Assembly: GCF_024347195.1 (NCBI RefSeq)
Contig: NZ_AP025281.1
Location: 2,604,001 to 2,668,000 of the forward strand
From: Aliamphritea hakodatensis
Lineage (GTDB): Bacteria > Pseudomonadota > Gammaproteobacteria > Pseudomonadales > Balneatricaceae
DNA: 64,000 bases
Direction of reading: 5' to 3'
Below, piece after piece: positions 53,554-62,290 of this stretch. The notes below the pieces were generated by a model. The model had not been told where the DNA came from and did no database searches. It saw nothing but the letters and a program-made list of their open reading frames with translations. Made by a program: the position numbers and the translations under genes. How positions within the stretch are numbered: the first letter of the stretch is position 1; each line of letters starts with the position of its first letter.

Positions 53554-54717
53554 TTAAAAGTTTGGCCGACAACCCATAGAAATTAATACCTGCCTGGTGG
53601 ATTCTCTAATACTTTCATGTTGATCTCTCATCAGTTCAGCGTCGTTAAGCAGATCAAGTCCTGATCTTCGCGAAATCTTTTCGCAATCAGGATTATCATT
53701 TTTATACATTTGGCTGCTTCGGCTGGGTTGGGCTCTGTTGGGTTTCCGAACCGCAACACTCCTCTTCGGCTGGCTGGCTATCACCGTTTTATACTTAACA
53801 TAGCTATCCGCAATAGCCTGAACTATTTTCACCGACGGATGCATATTGCCATCCTCAAACCGGATGCTATTGACTTCACTCAGAAGGTCAGTCTTACCGA
53901 GGTTGATAGATTCATGCGCATAGTTCGATATATTCAATAAACTTTGATAAGGCTGATATCGGTTACCGGAGTAACCATGGTTAAACGATTGAAACCCTGA
54001 CTCAAAACGTTTAATTAAATCAGCACCAATCCCGCTTACAGATTTAATACCGGATGAAGTTAACATCTTTGATAATGGATTCCCCTTCCTCAAGCCGTTT
54101 AGCTGAAGTGAAGAGTTTTTTGCAAAATCTAATCGCTGAGCCCATCCACCTTGCCCGTTAATCAACCCCCAGGCTGTTTTAGCTAGCGCTATTTGTTTTT
54201 GTCTTTTTAAATATTGATTCCTGACATGATTAATCGCTGCTACATCGGAATTATGTTTAGACACATAGCTAACTGCCATTTTTTTTGCTGATGGCTGATA
54301 ACTTTTAAATATAACCTTTCTAGGTTGGTTGAAAACTCTTTTCGACTGATTAGCAAGCGTGTTTTGGCTTCTCACCGATTTCTTATATGCTCTAACCTGC
54401 CTATGGCATTCATTTTCTTCACGCATTGATCTGACGAAAATATCATTCCCTTCTTTACAGACACCACTATGCCATTCGCTAAATGCTGTCGACTGCCTAG
54501 GTGTAGGACGAGTAGCATAAAATCTTCGGCGCGCTTCCCTTGCTTTATCATAAATAGACTTACTTATGGCTCGAAGCCTTTTGGCATGATCCGAGCATTC
54601 TTGTCGATCTTTAGGATCAATAGGCGCTGCGGGTACGTAGCGTGCATGCGTCGTATCTACAATAGATAATTGGATGATCAATGCACAGAACAGCGACGCT
54701 CTCGACAAATGATTCAT
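53554..54717 (-). CDS. Exported hypothetical protein
   Basis: This 387-residue protein has a signal peptide (MNHLSRASLFCALIIQLSIVDTTHARY). The mature part is basic and helical (AKRLRAISKSIYDKAREARRRFYATRP), with a Gly-containing middle (GLINGQGGWAQRL) and a few Cys (CKEG, ECH, DCEKI, MGC) that could form disulphides. It starts 1 bp after the end of the ankyrin gene in the same direction, so the two are an operon. I do not recognise a family; the gene is a candidate lysogenic-conversion factor. Confidence 0.65.
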   Translation of the reverse strand: MNHLSRASLFCALIIQLSIVDTTHARYVPAAPIDPKDRQECSDHAKRLRAISKSIYDKAREARRRFYATRPTPRQSTAFSEWHSGVCKEGNDIFVRSMREENECHRQVRAYKKSVRSQNTLANQSKRVFNQPRKVIFKSYQPSAKKMAVSYVSKHNSDVAAINHVRNQYLKRQKQIALAKTAWGLINGQGGWAQRLDFAKNSSLQLNGLRKGNPLSKMLTSSGIKSVSGIGADLIKRFESGFQSFNHGYSGNRYQPYQSLLNISNYAHESINLGKTDLLSEVNSIRFEDGNMHPSVKIVQAIADSYVKYKTVIASQPKRSVAVRKPNRAQPSRSSQMYKNDNPDCEKISRRSGLDLLNDAELMRDQHESIRESTRQVLISMGCRPNF

Positions 54718-54718
54718 C

Positions 54719-56575
54719 TCAGCCCCCTATCCATACGACAATCCCTTTGTCTGTCAGGGGTACATGATAAAACGTCTCCATTGCTTTACATTTCTTTGAA
54801 GTACTATGATCTATAACAGTTTGTGGCGCACAGATTAACTCAGTCCTTTCAAAGTTTTTAAAATGCGTACTGTGTAAAAATGTGGCCTCACCATTCATAC
54901 CAATCTTACTTGTATGCAATCTACACCTGTTTTTATCAACGCCCCACCAGCCACCGACCTTATAATTACGTAGATTCGCAACCGCGTAAAAAACCTTCTT
55001 TTTTTTACTTACATTGCAAACATAAAAAGAGCGCTTTCCCCTGCCAGACCTTAAGTAGTTTATTGTTTCGCGATAATTTAGTGGTTTTGTAACGGTTTTA
55101 TTAAAAGACACCAACGCCTTTTTAGTCATGCCGCCGGCTATACCATCCGGTTTACCAACCTTATAACCAGCAATCAGTAACTCCCTTTGAAGTTCAAGCG
55201 TCAGCTCTTTGCGTTGTGCTTTTAAGTATTTAGCAATTTCTTGTTGGTTAAGCTGTGCCGCCAAAGCATCCAGCGGTAGATCCCCCTTAATGTTTTTCTC
55301 TATTGGGGCCCCATGCCTGACCAGCAACTTAACCATGTCCATGTTTCCGTTTGCTATGGCAATTGTCATAGGGCTTTCACCACGTACTGTCATGTGATGA
55401 ACGGGTCTGGAGTTATATTTACTCAGAATCAAAACGGCTGCTTTTAGCTGATTTGAGTTAACGGCATGGAAAAAAGGCGTCCAGGCTTTATCATCAGTCA
55501 TGGCAGAGACATTTCGCTTCTTCATAAAACCAAGTAAAGCCCCTATATCGCCTGTTTTGGCCGCGACGAAAGCATCTGCAGACTTATGAGTGCCTTCAAG
55601 TACGGTTAACACAGAAGTCGCGCCAACAGCCCTGGCAATTTGGGCAGCCGTAAGCCCGTTTTTTTGTCTCAAGCTAAAGCGGCCACCCTGGCTGATGATA
55701 TATTTGGCCAGATCAATATCATCATTTGCCGCTGCAGCCATCAAGATGGTTAACCGCTCTTCTCCGTACTGCTGATTTACATCAAATGAAGCATCAACCA
55801 GGAACTTAACAACATTCAGGTGACCGTTAGCCGCTGCATGCATAAGCGGAGACCAGCCGTTTTCGTCAAGAATTGTGGTTCTGTCAGTGTCGGTAAAAAA
55901 TTCCAGACTGTTTCTGACCCGATCGACATCACCTTCTATGGCCCCATCGAATAAGTCGGATGATGCAATGATCAGATTAATGTTAAGTCTTAGGGCATCT
56001 GCCCTTTCCTTATCAAATAATTCGACCAAATCAGGGTCGTTGCTTGCCAACGCCAGGCTCTGAACGCTCTGTATTTGCCCTTCATTGAAATTTGATGCCT
56101 TATAATCCGCGCCAGCATCAATAAGCATCTTCACAACACCTGTATGCTCCCCCATAACGGCAGCCATTAACGGAGATATGCCCTCATTATTGGGTTTATT
56201 GAGATCAAACTCATTCCTGTAGCTGAGCAGCAATTTCACTACCCTTTCATTACCCAGGGCGGCAGCAATGAATATCGGGGATTCACCTTGTTCTGTTGTG
56301 CTCTTCAGATTTACCTGGTTGATAAGGCTTTGCTCTATTAAATCAAGGTCGTCACTAAAGACACCTATCATTAACAGTTCAAACAACCCTTCCGGGCTTT
56401 GTAGTTGTTGCTGTATGAATGGGCTTACGTCTGACGGGGCTTGTGCTTCTGGAGGTTCTGACTGCTCAGCCACCGCTGCAACAGAGTTGCCCAGAAGCAA
56501 AGCGATAAAAATAAAAACTGTACATAAATACTGCGAGGGAAAGTTTTGGTTAAACCTGACAGTGTATTCATCCAT
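54719..56575 (-). CDS. Exported ankyrin-repeat protein with DUF1036-like C-terminus
   Basis: This 618-residue protein has an N-terminal hydrophobic signal (YLCTVFIFIALLLGNSVAAVA). Ankyrin repeats fill about residues 95-455, with several classical phrases (SPIFIAAALGNERVVKLLLSY, SPLMAAVMGEHTGVVKMLIDAGAD, SPLMHAAANGHLNVVKFLVDASFD, SPMTIAIANGNMDMVKLLVRHGAP). A short peptidoglycan-binding-like segment follows (AGYKVGKPDGIAGGMTKKALVSF). The end (FYVCNVSKKKKVFYAVANLRNYKVGGWWGVDKNRC) matches the DUF1036 pattern. Its periplasmic/secreted location is unusual for ankyrin proteins. Confidence 0.82.
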   Translation of the reverse strand: MDEYTVRFNQNFPSQYLCTVFIFIALLLGNSVAAVAEQSEPPEAQAPSDVSPFIQQQLQSPEGLFELLMIGVFSDDLDLIEQSLINQVNLKSTTEQGESPIFIAAALGNERVVKLLLSYRNEFDLNKPNNEGISPLMAAVMGEHTGVVKMLIDAGADYKASNFNEGQIQSVQSLALASNDPDLVELFDKERADALRLNINLIIASSDLFDGAIEGDVDRVRNSLEFFTDTDRTTILDENGWSPLMHAAANGHLNVVKFLVDASFDVNQQYGEERLTILMAAAANDDIDLAKYIISQGGRFSLRQKNGLTAAQIARAVGATSVLTVLEGTHKSADAFVAAKTGDIGALLGFMKKRNVSAMTDDKAWTPFFHAVNSNQLKAAVLILSKYNSRPVHHMTVRGESPMTIAIANGNMDMVKLLVRHGAPIEKNIKGDLPLDALAAQLNQQEIAKYLKAQRKELTLELQRELLIAGYKVGKPDGIAGGMTKKALVSFNKTVTKPLNYRETINYLRSGRGKRSFYVCNVSKKKKVFYAVANLRNYKVGGWWGVDKNRCRLHTSKIGMNGEATFLHSTHFKNFERTELICAPQTVIDHSTSKKCKAMETFYHVPLTDKGIVVWIGG

Positions 56576-56791
56576 GACTTCACCCCCAACAGCGTATCTC
56601 GAGCCAGTACAAATGAAGTATAGGCAGCCTACGAATCAGCGAACTTGACATTTGTTCATACAGAAATGCTTCCCGACGGCATCTATCGCGACGGTGTTAC
56701 CAAGATAGGTGTGCTCTTCCGGTAAGCATCAATCATCGCTATATTGTCCCTCCTGTAGCCCCCTGCTCTCGACAACAAGGAACGACACTCA

Positions 56792-58222
56792 ATGAGTAAT
56801 GAACGCATAGTTTTAAAAGGTGATGAAGTACTTGAGAAGTTCCTGGCAGGCAAAGAAGTATGGAATAAGTACATCGCGGGCTTTCCCGAAGCAAATGTGG
56901 ACTTTAGTAAAGTAGACTTCTCTCAGTACCGCAGTAAAGATAAAGCTTTAAACTTTGCGGGATATCGCTTTCCTACATATGGGGACGTTAACTTTTCTAA
57001 AACACAATTTGGTAAGGGAGATGTATCATTCTCAGATACGTACTTTGGAGTCGGTATTGTAAGTTTCTATAACACTCAATTTGGCGAAGGAGATGTATAT
57101 TTCTCCAATACAGAGTTCAACAAGGGAAACGTATCCTTTCTTGACGCTCAGTTCGGTCAAGGCAGAATCTCTTTCGAAAATGCGCAGTTTGACGATGGGA
57201 CAGTTTCTTTCTCTCGCACTCATTTTGGTGATGGAAAGGTAACTTTTTATAATTCAAATTTCGGTAAAGGATACGTTAACTTCTCTCTAGCCAAATTCGG
57301 TCAAGGAGATGTAGATTTCACTCTAGCAAAACTCGGTCAAGGAGATGTTGATTTTACCTTGGCAAAGTTCGGTAACGGATATGTATCATTCAATAGGACT
57401 CAATTCGGTAAAGGTAAGGTATCTTTTATCCAAACCATGTTTGGAGAAGGACGATTATCTTTCCGTAATGCAAAACTCAACGCTGGCGAGGTCGATTTCA
57501 CGGCTACAGAATTCTCGGGGCGCGTAAGCTTCAAAGACCTAGACACTCCCGAAACCATCACTTCTTTCTCACTCCAAAACTGTATGTTTAAGCGTACCTT
57601 AAATCTTTCAGGGCTTACCTTTTCCTGTATTCCTGATCTAACAGGAACCTCCTTAAGCCATCAACTATTTCTTGACAATATCTCCTGCGATTATAAAAAA
57701 CTCCGCAATACACAGATACCTATTGATGAATTCGATGGTGCGCGACTGTGTCGATTAAAAGAACTTGCAGAAAGCAACAGGAGTCACCAGCAGGCCCTAG
57801 AATTTCACGTTATGGAAATGCGCGTTAAACGTCACAAGCTGAAAGGTATAAACCACTGGCTTGACTATGCCTTTGACGAATGTTCAGAATACGGAAGAAG
57901 CATCACCATACCTTCAAAATTCTTGATATTAATCACCCTACTCTATTCTATTACCTATGAAATAATTAGCCTGGTTAAGCTCTCAACCACTGCAGTCACA
58001 GATGGGCTCCAGACTCTGTTTAATAGTCTCTTATACTCGCTAACGCAAGTCGTACCTTTTGTTGCCTCTAGCAGAGCAACAGCCAATGAGACTGCTAACC
58101 AGCTATTTGGAAGTTCCGACATACCAACCTGGATTTATGCAATCAGTGTTACTCAGGGAATATTATCATTCGTCTTTCTTTTCTTGATTGGTCTGGGGTT
58201 CCGCCATCGTTTCCGTTTGTAG
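56792..58222 (+). CDS. Membrane protein with fifteen 12-residue solenoid repeats
   Basis: This 476-residue protein runs against the late operon, with AAGGAACG before its ATG. Residues about 64-243 are fifteen ungapped repeats of 12 residues with consensus G-x-V-x-F-x-x-x-x-F-G-x (GDVSFSDTYFGV, GIVSFYNTQFGE, GDVYFSNTEFNK ...). The period of 12, not 5 or 10, sets it apart from normal pentapeptide repeats, though a right-handed beta-helix is likely. Residues about 360-476 carry two or three membrane helices (KFLILITLLYSITYEII, TLFNSLLYSLTQVVPFV, IYAISVTQGILSFVFLFLIGL). No family recognised. Function unknown; a membrane-linked sensor or effector is one option. Confidence 0.75.
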   Translation: MSNERIVLKGDEVLEKFLAGKEVWNKYIAGFPEANVDFSKVDFSQYRSKDKALNFAGYRFPTYGDVNFSKTQFGKGDVSFSDTYFGVGIVSFYNTQFGEGDVYFSNTEFNKGNVSFLDAQFGQGRISFENAQFDDGTVSFSRTHFGDGKVTFYNSNFGKGYVNFSLAKFGQGDVDFTLAKLGQGDVDFTLAKFGNGYVSFNRTQFGKGKVSFIQTMFGEGRLSFRNAKLNAGEVDFTATEFSGRVSFKDLDTPETITSFSLQNCMFKRTLNLSGLTFSCIPDLTGTSLSHQLFLDNISCDYKKLRNTQIPIDEFDGARLCRLKELAESNRSHQQALEFHVMEMRVKRHKLKGINHWLDYAFDECSEYGRSITIPSKFLILITLLYSITYEIISLVKLSTTAVTDGLQTLFNSLLYSLTQVVPFVASSRATANETANQLFGSSDIPTWIYAISVTQGILSFVFLFLIGLGFRHRFRL

Positions 58223-58263
58223 CCAATACGTAAGAATTCACTTCCCAACGTCTAATCCCGCCC

Positions 58264-58689
58264 CTATACACATACACGAGAAATTACATTGAATAAGGCA
58301 TCTAAAAACTTCATTCTTGATCCTTCAATCATCACCGAAACCCTTGCAAAAGGAGTTAGAATGGTTTTAACCCTTTCCAAGGAAACAGCCAGCTCTTCAG
58401 CAGCCTGCTTCATTGCTTCGGCAATCTTGTAATAAAGTGGCCAACTCCAGTCTACGGCGTTATCAATCCAAGCCCCCAAATCAACGGCATGGCCGGTAAG
58501 ATGACGGCTTTTCATGGTCGTGGATGAACCAGCAGCAACAAGACTGCGCTGACGTTCGAGTGTTCGAAGGGTCTCCAGCACAGTGAAATCAACTTTAGAG
58601 ATTTGAATAGCTCGCTCAACAACAACACGCAAGTCTGGATGCACACCAGCCAGGCGCTGGCGTGACTGCTTTCCTAATTGGTAAGGCAT
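58264..58689 (-). pseudogene. M15 (VanY-type) endolysin remnant, C-terminus lost
   Basis: The start is set at 58689 (MPYQLGKQSRQRLAGVHPDL). The frame encodes 141 residues with GVHPDLRVVVERAI, TLRTLERQRSLVAAGSS and the zinc motif SRHLTGHAVDL (H63, D70), typical of phage L-alanyl-D-glutamate peptidases. After AEELAVSLE the sequence becomes unrelated (RVKTILTPFARVSVMIEG...). The usual WGGDW..F.DGPHF ending with the third zinc ligand is missing in all three frames. It is therefore probably inactive. Confidence 0.75.
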
Positions 58690-58715
58690 AATATGGATTC
58701 TCGAATTAAAGACAC

Positions 58716-58746
58716 AAAAAAACCGAGACACCAAAGGCGCTCGGTT
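58716..58746 (-). terminator. Terminator upstream of the endolysin remnant
   Basis: AACCGAG-N12-CTCGGTT with a T-run on the minus strand, 27 bp before the M15 start. It would stop transcription arriving from the right. Confidence 0.75.
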
Positions 58747-58792
58747 AATATAATCAAGACTATTTGGTACGTATTACAACAAGGAAGACGAT

Positions 58793-59599
58793 ATGCGTCC
58801 TTCTCCTAGGAATAACGCTGATATTTTGAAACAAAAAATTTCCAACTTAAGAAGCCTTCAGGAAGAGCCAATCGAACAGGAAGAAAAGAAGCCAAACGAT
58901 ATGTTCGATATACGTTACAGGTTAATACAACTTATAGGTTTTCCTTCTAAAATTTCACATCGCTTTGCTGACTGGCTTAATGACTGGCATTTAACTCGTA
59001 TATTTAATTCTATCAGCTCATTCTTACTAATCCTGACCCTAATAGCTTTCAATAGCGATAGAGAAGCCAGGAAAGAAGATCGCATCGTAGCTGGTTGGCA
59101 ATTACTTGCTATAGATTCTCCTGGAAGCTCAGGTAAAACAGAAGCACTTGAGTTTTTACATCAAGAAGGAAAATCATTAGAAGGGATAGACCTTTCCGTC
59201 GACAATGAGCAAGCTGGAGTGTACTTAGACGGTGTTCTACTTCCGAAGGCCGATCTATTCCAGGCCAACCTAACAAGAGCCAGTCTAAGAGGGGCAAACC
59301 TAACCGAGGCCATTCTATTCGGAGCAAACTTAAGCAAGGCCAATCTAAGAGGGGCCAACCTAACTGAAGCAACCCTAAGCAAGGCCAACCTAAGCGAAGT
59401 CGACCTAACTTGGGCCATCCTAACCGGAGTCGACCTAACCAGTGCCAACCTTCGATCGGCGAACCTATTTGAAGCTGATCTTAGATTCGCTAAGCTTACT
59501 TGCCAAGAGCTTACAAATGCAGAGAACTGGGAAACAAGTTTTCGTGATCAGGAATTGAGCTGTGGTGCTGATATTCCAATTCACCCTGACGACAAGTAA
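58793..59599 (+). CDS. Pentapeptide-repeat membrane protein
   Basis: This 268-residue protein has a cytoplasmic N-terminus, a membrane helix (about residues 70-86, FNSISSFLLILTLIAFN), a conserved AGWQLLAIDSPGSSGKTEALEFLHQEGKSLEGIDLS block and a pentapeptide-repeat domain (A-x-L-x-x; FQANLTRASLRGANLTEAILFGANLSKANLRGANL...). This is a known phage/prophage family of unknown role. It runs opposite to the late operon and is followed by the second terminator element. Confidence 0.88.
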   Translation: MRPSPRNNADILKQKISNLRSLQEEPIEQEEKKPNDMFDIRYRLIQLIGFPSKISHRFADWLNDWHLTRIFNSISSFLLILTLIAFNSDREARKEDRIVAGWQLLAIDSPGSSGKTEALEFLHQEGKSLEGIDLSVDNEQAGVYLDGVLLPKADLFQANLTRASLRGANLTEAILFGANLSKANLRGANLTEATLSKANLSEVDLTWAILTGVDLTSANLRSANLFEADLRFAKLTCQELTNAENWETSFRDQELSCGADIPIHPDDK

Positions 59600-59619
59600 G
59601 CCTCTCAAATTTCACCCAT

Positions 59620-59715
59620 AAAAAAACCCCGCCGAAGCGAGGTTTTAAAATTACTATTTGGGCAGAAATCCCAATTTAGAAATCAAGATATACTTTTTGT
59701 ATAAAAAAAACACAA
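59620..59715. repeat. Terminator-containing ~95-bp element, copy 2
   Basis: Diverged copy of 49293-49390: A-run, AAAACCCCGC..GCGAGGTTTT hairpin, then a shared block ending near TTTTTGTAT. It lies just after the pentapeptide gene and 0.9 kb upstream of the M15 remnant. Confidence 0.85.
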
Positions 59716-59746
59716 ACCACAAAAATTTTCAGCCCTCCTATAAAAC

Positions 59747-60145
59747 TCACATAACAACTATTAGCTGAGCTGCAGATACCATTTTAAGCAGCCCTTGAAA
59801 GAAGCAATAAAGCCCAACAATACCGATCAACCACCCTATCAGATTAAGAAAGTTAACCAATCTCTGAAAAGAATCTTCAGATATTTGATGCCTTAAAAAA
59901 GAAAAGAAAACCAAATAAGCTTTGAGTACAACAAACATAATTATCGCATATGCGAAATATTGCCATGAGGCCGAAACAAGTTGCGCTACTTCATCCGTGA
60001 TCATATTTTGCTTTTTCGCCTCGATCATGTTTGATACAGAAACAACCAAAGCTCCGCCACTCAATAAAAAAGCCGCATTAGCAATTGAATCGGCCCTAGA
60101 TCTCATCTCTGAGAACTCGACGTAATCTTGTTCATAGTTACTCAT
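59747..60145 (-). CDS. Small membrane protein
   Basis: This 132-residue protein has three predicted membrane helices (ANAAFLLSGGALVVSVSNMI; QYFAYAIIMFVVLKAYLVFFSF; NFLNLIGWLIGIVGLYCFF). It follows the Septu-like gene pair in the same direction after a 70-bp gap. No family recognised; a moron or part of the defence cassette. Confidence 0.6.
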   Translation of the reverse strand: MSNYEQDYVEFSEMRSRADSIANAAFLLSGGALVVSVSNMIEAKKQNMITDEVAQLVSASWQYFAYAIIMFVVLKAYLVFFSFLRHQISEDSFQRLVNFLNLIGWLIGIVGLYCFFQGLLKMVSAAQLIVVM

Positions 60146-60214
60146 TGTCGCCTCCCATCAACAAATTAATCATAAAAATAACCCTATACGTCCTGATATA
60201 AACATTTTTAAAAT

Positions 60215-60907
60215 TTAAAAACCCGACCTTAAATATGGATAATTTTTAACCAGAAAGGAGTCATTGATATAAAAATAACGCCAAAATATTGAAAATGGAT
60301 GTTTCACATCCATCATAGACTCAATGATTTCTTCAGCTTCTTTTTTTGCAGTTTTCCCTGAACTCTTGTTACGTAATACCTGCCTAGCAAGTAATAATTT
60401 TGAGTAATAATCCCACATTTTTTCAAAAAGAGACTCACGACTAATTTTTCTCAAAGCTGTGTTTTCAAGATTGTAGCAATAATTTAGCAAATCTACTGTA
60501 TTATTAGTACGCGTAGTAGGATTTTGACTGACAGGCTCTACTATAATATTGCCATTAGGTACTGAAGGCATTAAACAGCTAATTAACCCTCCTACATCAA
60601 CAGTAGGGTCAGCACAGTCTAACAAATCAATATGACTATTACTTTTTATACTATTACAACGTGAGCAAGCATAATAAAGATTTTCCCATGCATACTTTAA
60701 TAACTTATCGCCTTCATGTGGAACGAAATGCTCAACTTCAGCATCTTGAATCTCATCACGCTCACATAAATAGCATTTTTCAAAAAAAATTGGCAACAAT
60801 GCTTCTAGGATATCTTCCTTATTATGTTGATTCTTTGCAATGCTATCTGGCGCAGGATAAGTACGAATTACGTTAAACATCTGTTTATTCTGCTCCATCA
60901 CTAGCAT
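60215..60907 (-). CDS. HNH nuclease, PtuB-like (Septu)
   Basis: This 230-residue protein has a zinc-type HNH core: CYLCE (Cys45, Cys48), VEHFVPH (H60, H64), ENLYYACSRCNSIKSN (N76, Cys81, Cys84). The layout, with helical C-terminal half, matches the nuclease partner of Septu and of retron-linked ATPase/HNH systems (TIGR02646-like). The start lies inside the end of the ATPase gene (23-bp overlap), so translation is coupled. No reverse transcriptase is near, which argues for Septu rather than a retron. Confidence 0.8.
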   Translation of the reverse strand: MLVMEQNKQMFNVIRTYPAPDSIAKNQHNKEDILEALLPIFFEKCYLCERDEIQDAEVEHFVPHEGDKLLKYAWENLYYACSRCNSIKSNSHIDLLDCADPTVDVGGLISCLMPSVPNGNIIVEPVSQNPTTRTNNTVDLLNYCYNLENTALRKISRESLFEKMWDYYSKLLLARQVLRNKSSGKTAKKEAEEIIESMMDVKHPFSIFWRYFYINDSFLVKNYPYLRSGF

Positions 60908-62126
60908 CTAAAAGTTTATTTTTACCCTGAAGAAAGAATGCCTTAGAGCGAGAATCCAATTCATTAAAATGTGGGTAAATCAAATTCACCAACTCTTTCA
61001 ATCGAGCCTCATCTAAGTTTTTTTGTTTTACAATATTTGCCATTTCAATCAATTTTTCAATTAAAACATCAGATGTACTATCAACACCCAGAAGACCTTT
61101 AAGTATGGAATTATAAGAATACATAGATAGATCTTCTAAAGTTTCTGAACTACCAAGGTCATAGATAATTGCATCATTAACTGACTGAACAACAAAAGGA
61201 GAGTGAGTTGTAATAATAAATTGAATCTTAGGAAATGCTCTATTAAAGAATGCAAAAATTTTACGTTGAATCGAAACATGTAGATGTGCATCAATTTCAT
61301 CAATTAAAACAATACCTGTAATTTCATGTGCAGATAAATCATGTAGTTCAACACTCATTAACAAATCTGCATAAATAGCAATAATCGAACCGTACCCTGA
61401 TGATAAGTTGTTGAATCTATATGGATCCTTCCCATTTTGGTGAATATAGAAGGTCTGCTCTTCAGGATTATATTTCAATCTTAATCCGGGGTCCTCAAAC
61501 AAACTACATAGATCATTTTGTACTTTATCAAACCACTCATTAATATACTGTACTTTTCCTAGATTTTCTTCACGAGCAATCACATGTGATGCGTAGTTAT
61601 ATAAACTAACTAAATAATTTTCAAATTCGTGACTCAAATTTTCACGATAACTGAAGTTTTTCGCATTTTGCTTTACTGAAGAAAGACTAACGACATGCCC
61701 AGTTCCTCCTATATTATCTGTCAACCTATTAGCTTCATAAAAGCGCAATAAAAATTTTTTCTCATCCATTAAAAGAAAGAGGCTATCTAAATCTCTAAAA
61801 AATAATTTTTCCCTATCGGCTGAAGCTAGAGATTCCCTTAAGTTCTGAATTTGAACTTTATACTGATTGTACACAGGATCAGACGGCTGGAAATTTACAA
61901 TTTTACTTTCTAAGTAATCTAATTGATTCTGGATATCCATTGTCTTGTGAATATCACGGTCAAATACGCTGAGAAGACGTCCATGTAACTGAAGTAAAAG
62001 CCGTGTTTTACCACATCCATTAGCTCCGGTAATTATTAGGTTTTTACCGTTAAGTGCAATCTTTACATATTTGCCGTTGTTACCAGTCAACTTAAAATCT
62101 ATTGCATCAATCATCTTGTCCACCAC
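60885..62126 (-). CDS. AAA15/OLD-like ATPase, PtuA-like (Septu)
   Basis: This 413-residue protein has Walker A GANGCGKT (34-41), an ABC-type signature NLSSGYGSIIAIYADLL, Walker B GIVLIDEIDAHLH and the switch His in IITTHSPFVVQS. A coiled central insert lies between Walker A and the signature (YLESKIVNFQPSDPVYNQYKVQIQNLRE). PtuA pairs with PtuB in the Septu anti-phage system. The pair is an AT-rich two-gene operon in the prophage cargo region, likely to protect the lysogen from other phages. Confidence 0.8.
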   Translation of the reverse strand: MVDKMIDAIDFKLTGNNGKYVKIALNGKNLIITGANGCGKTRLLLQLHGRLLSVFDRDIHKTMDIQNQLDYLESKIVNFQPSDPVYNQYKVQIQNLRESLASADREKLFFRDLDSLFLLMDEKKFLLRFYEANRLTDNIGGTGHVVSLSSVKQNAKNFSYRENLSHEFENYLVSLYNYASHVIAREENLGKVQYINEWFDKVQNDLCSLFEDPGLRLKYNPEEQTFYIHQNGKDPYRFNNLSSGYGSIIAIYADLLMSVELHDLSAHEITGIVLIDEIDAHLHVSIQRKIFAFFNRAFPKIQFIITTHSPFVVQSVNDAIIYDLGSSETLEDLSMYSYNSILKGLLGVDSTSDVLIEKLIEMANIVKQKNLDEARLKELVNLIYPHFNELDSRSKAFFLQGKNKLLDASDGAE

Positions 62127-62290
62127 ACACTAAGTCAGATAGAGCTCTGTCTAATTTTGAGTTGAACTATATAGCTTGAAAGCACTATTTAATAGATAAG
62201 CACCAGGCTTTACGCTTTGTCGATCATTTTAGAGGCATCAACACCTTAGAGTCTCTATGCATATTTATGAGATGCGATAAACAATTCAAA

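Noticed and set aside
56518..56531. Second CTGTACATAAATAC, as in the LexA box of umuD
   Set aside because: The right half reads ACTG instead of ACAG and it lies inside the ankyrin coding sequence near the signal peptide; not a LexA dyad.
60215..62126. Retron with ATPase/HNH effector
   Set aside because: No reverse transcriptase gene or msr/msd-like hairpin region in the surrounding sequence; a Septu-type pair fits.
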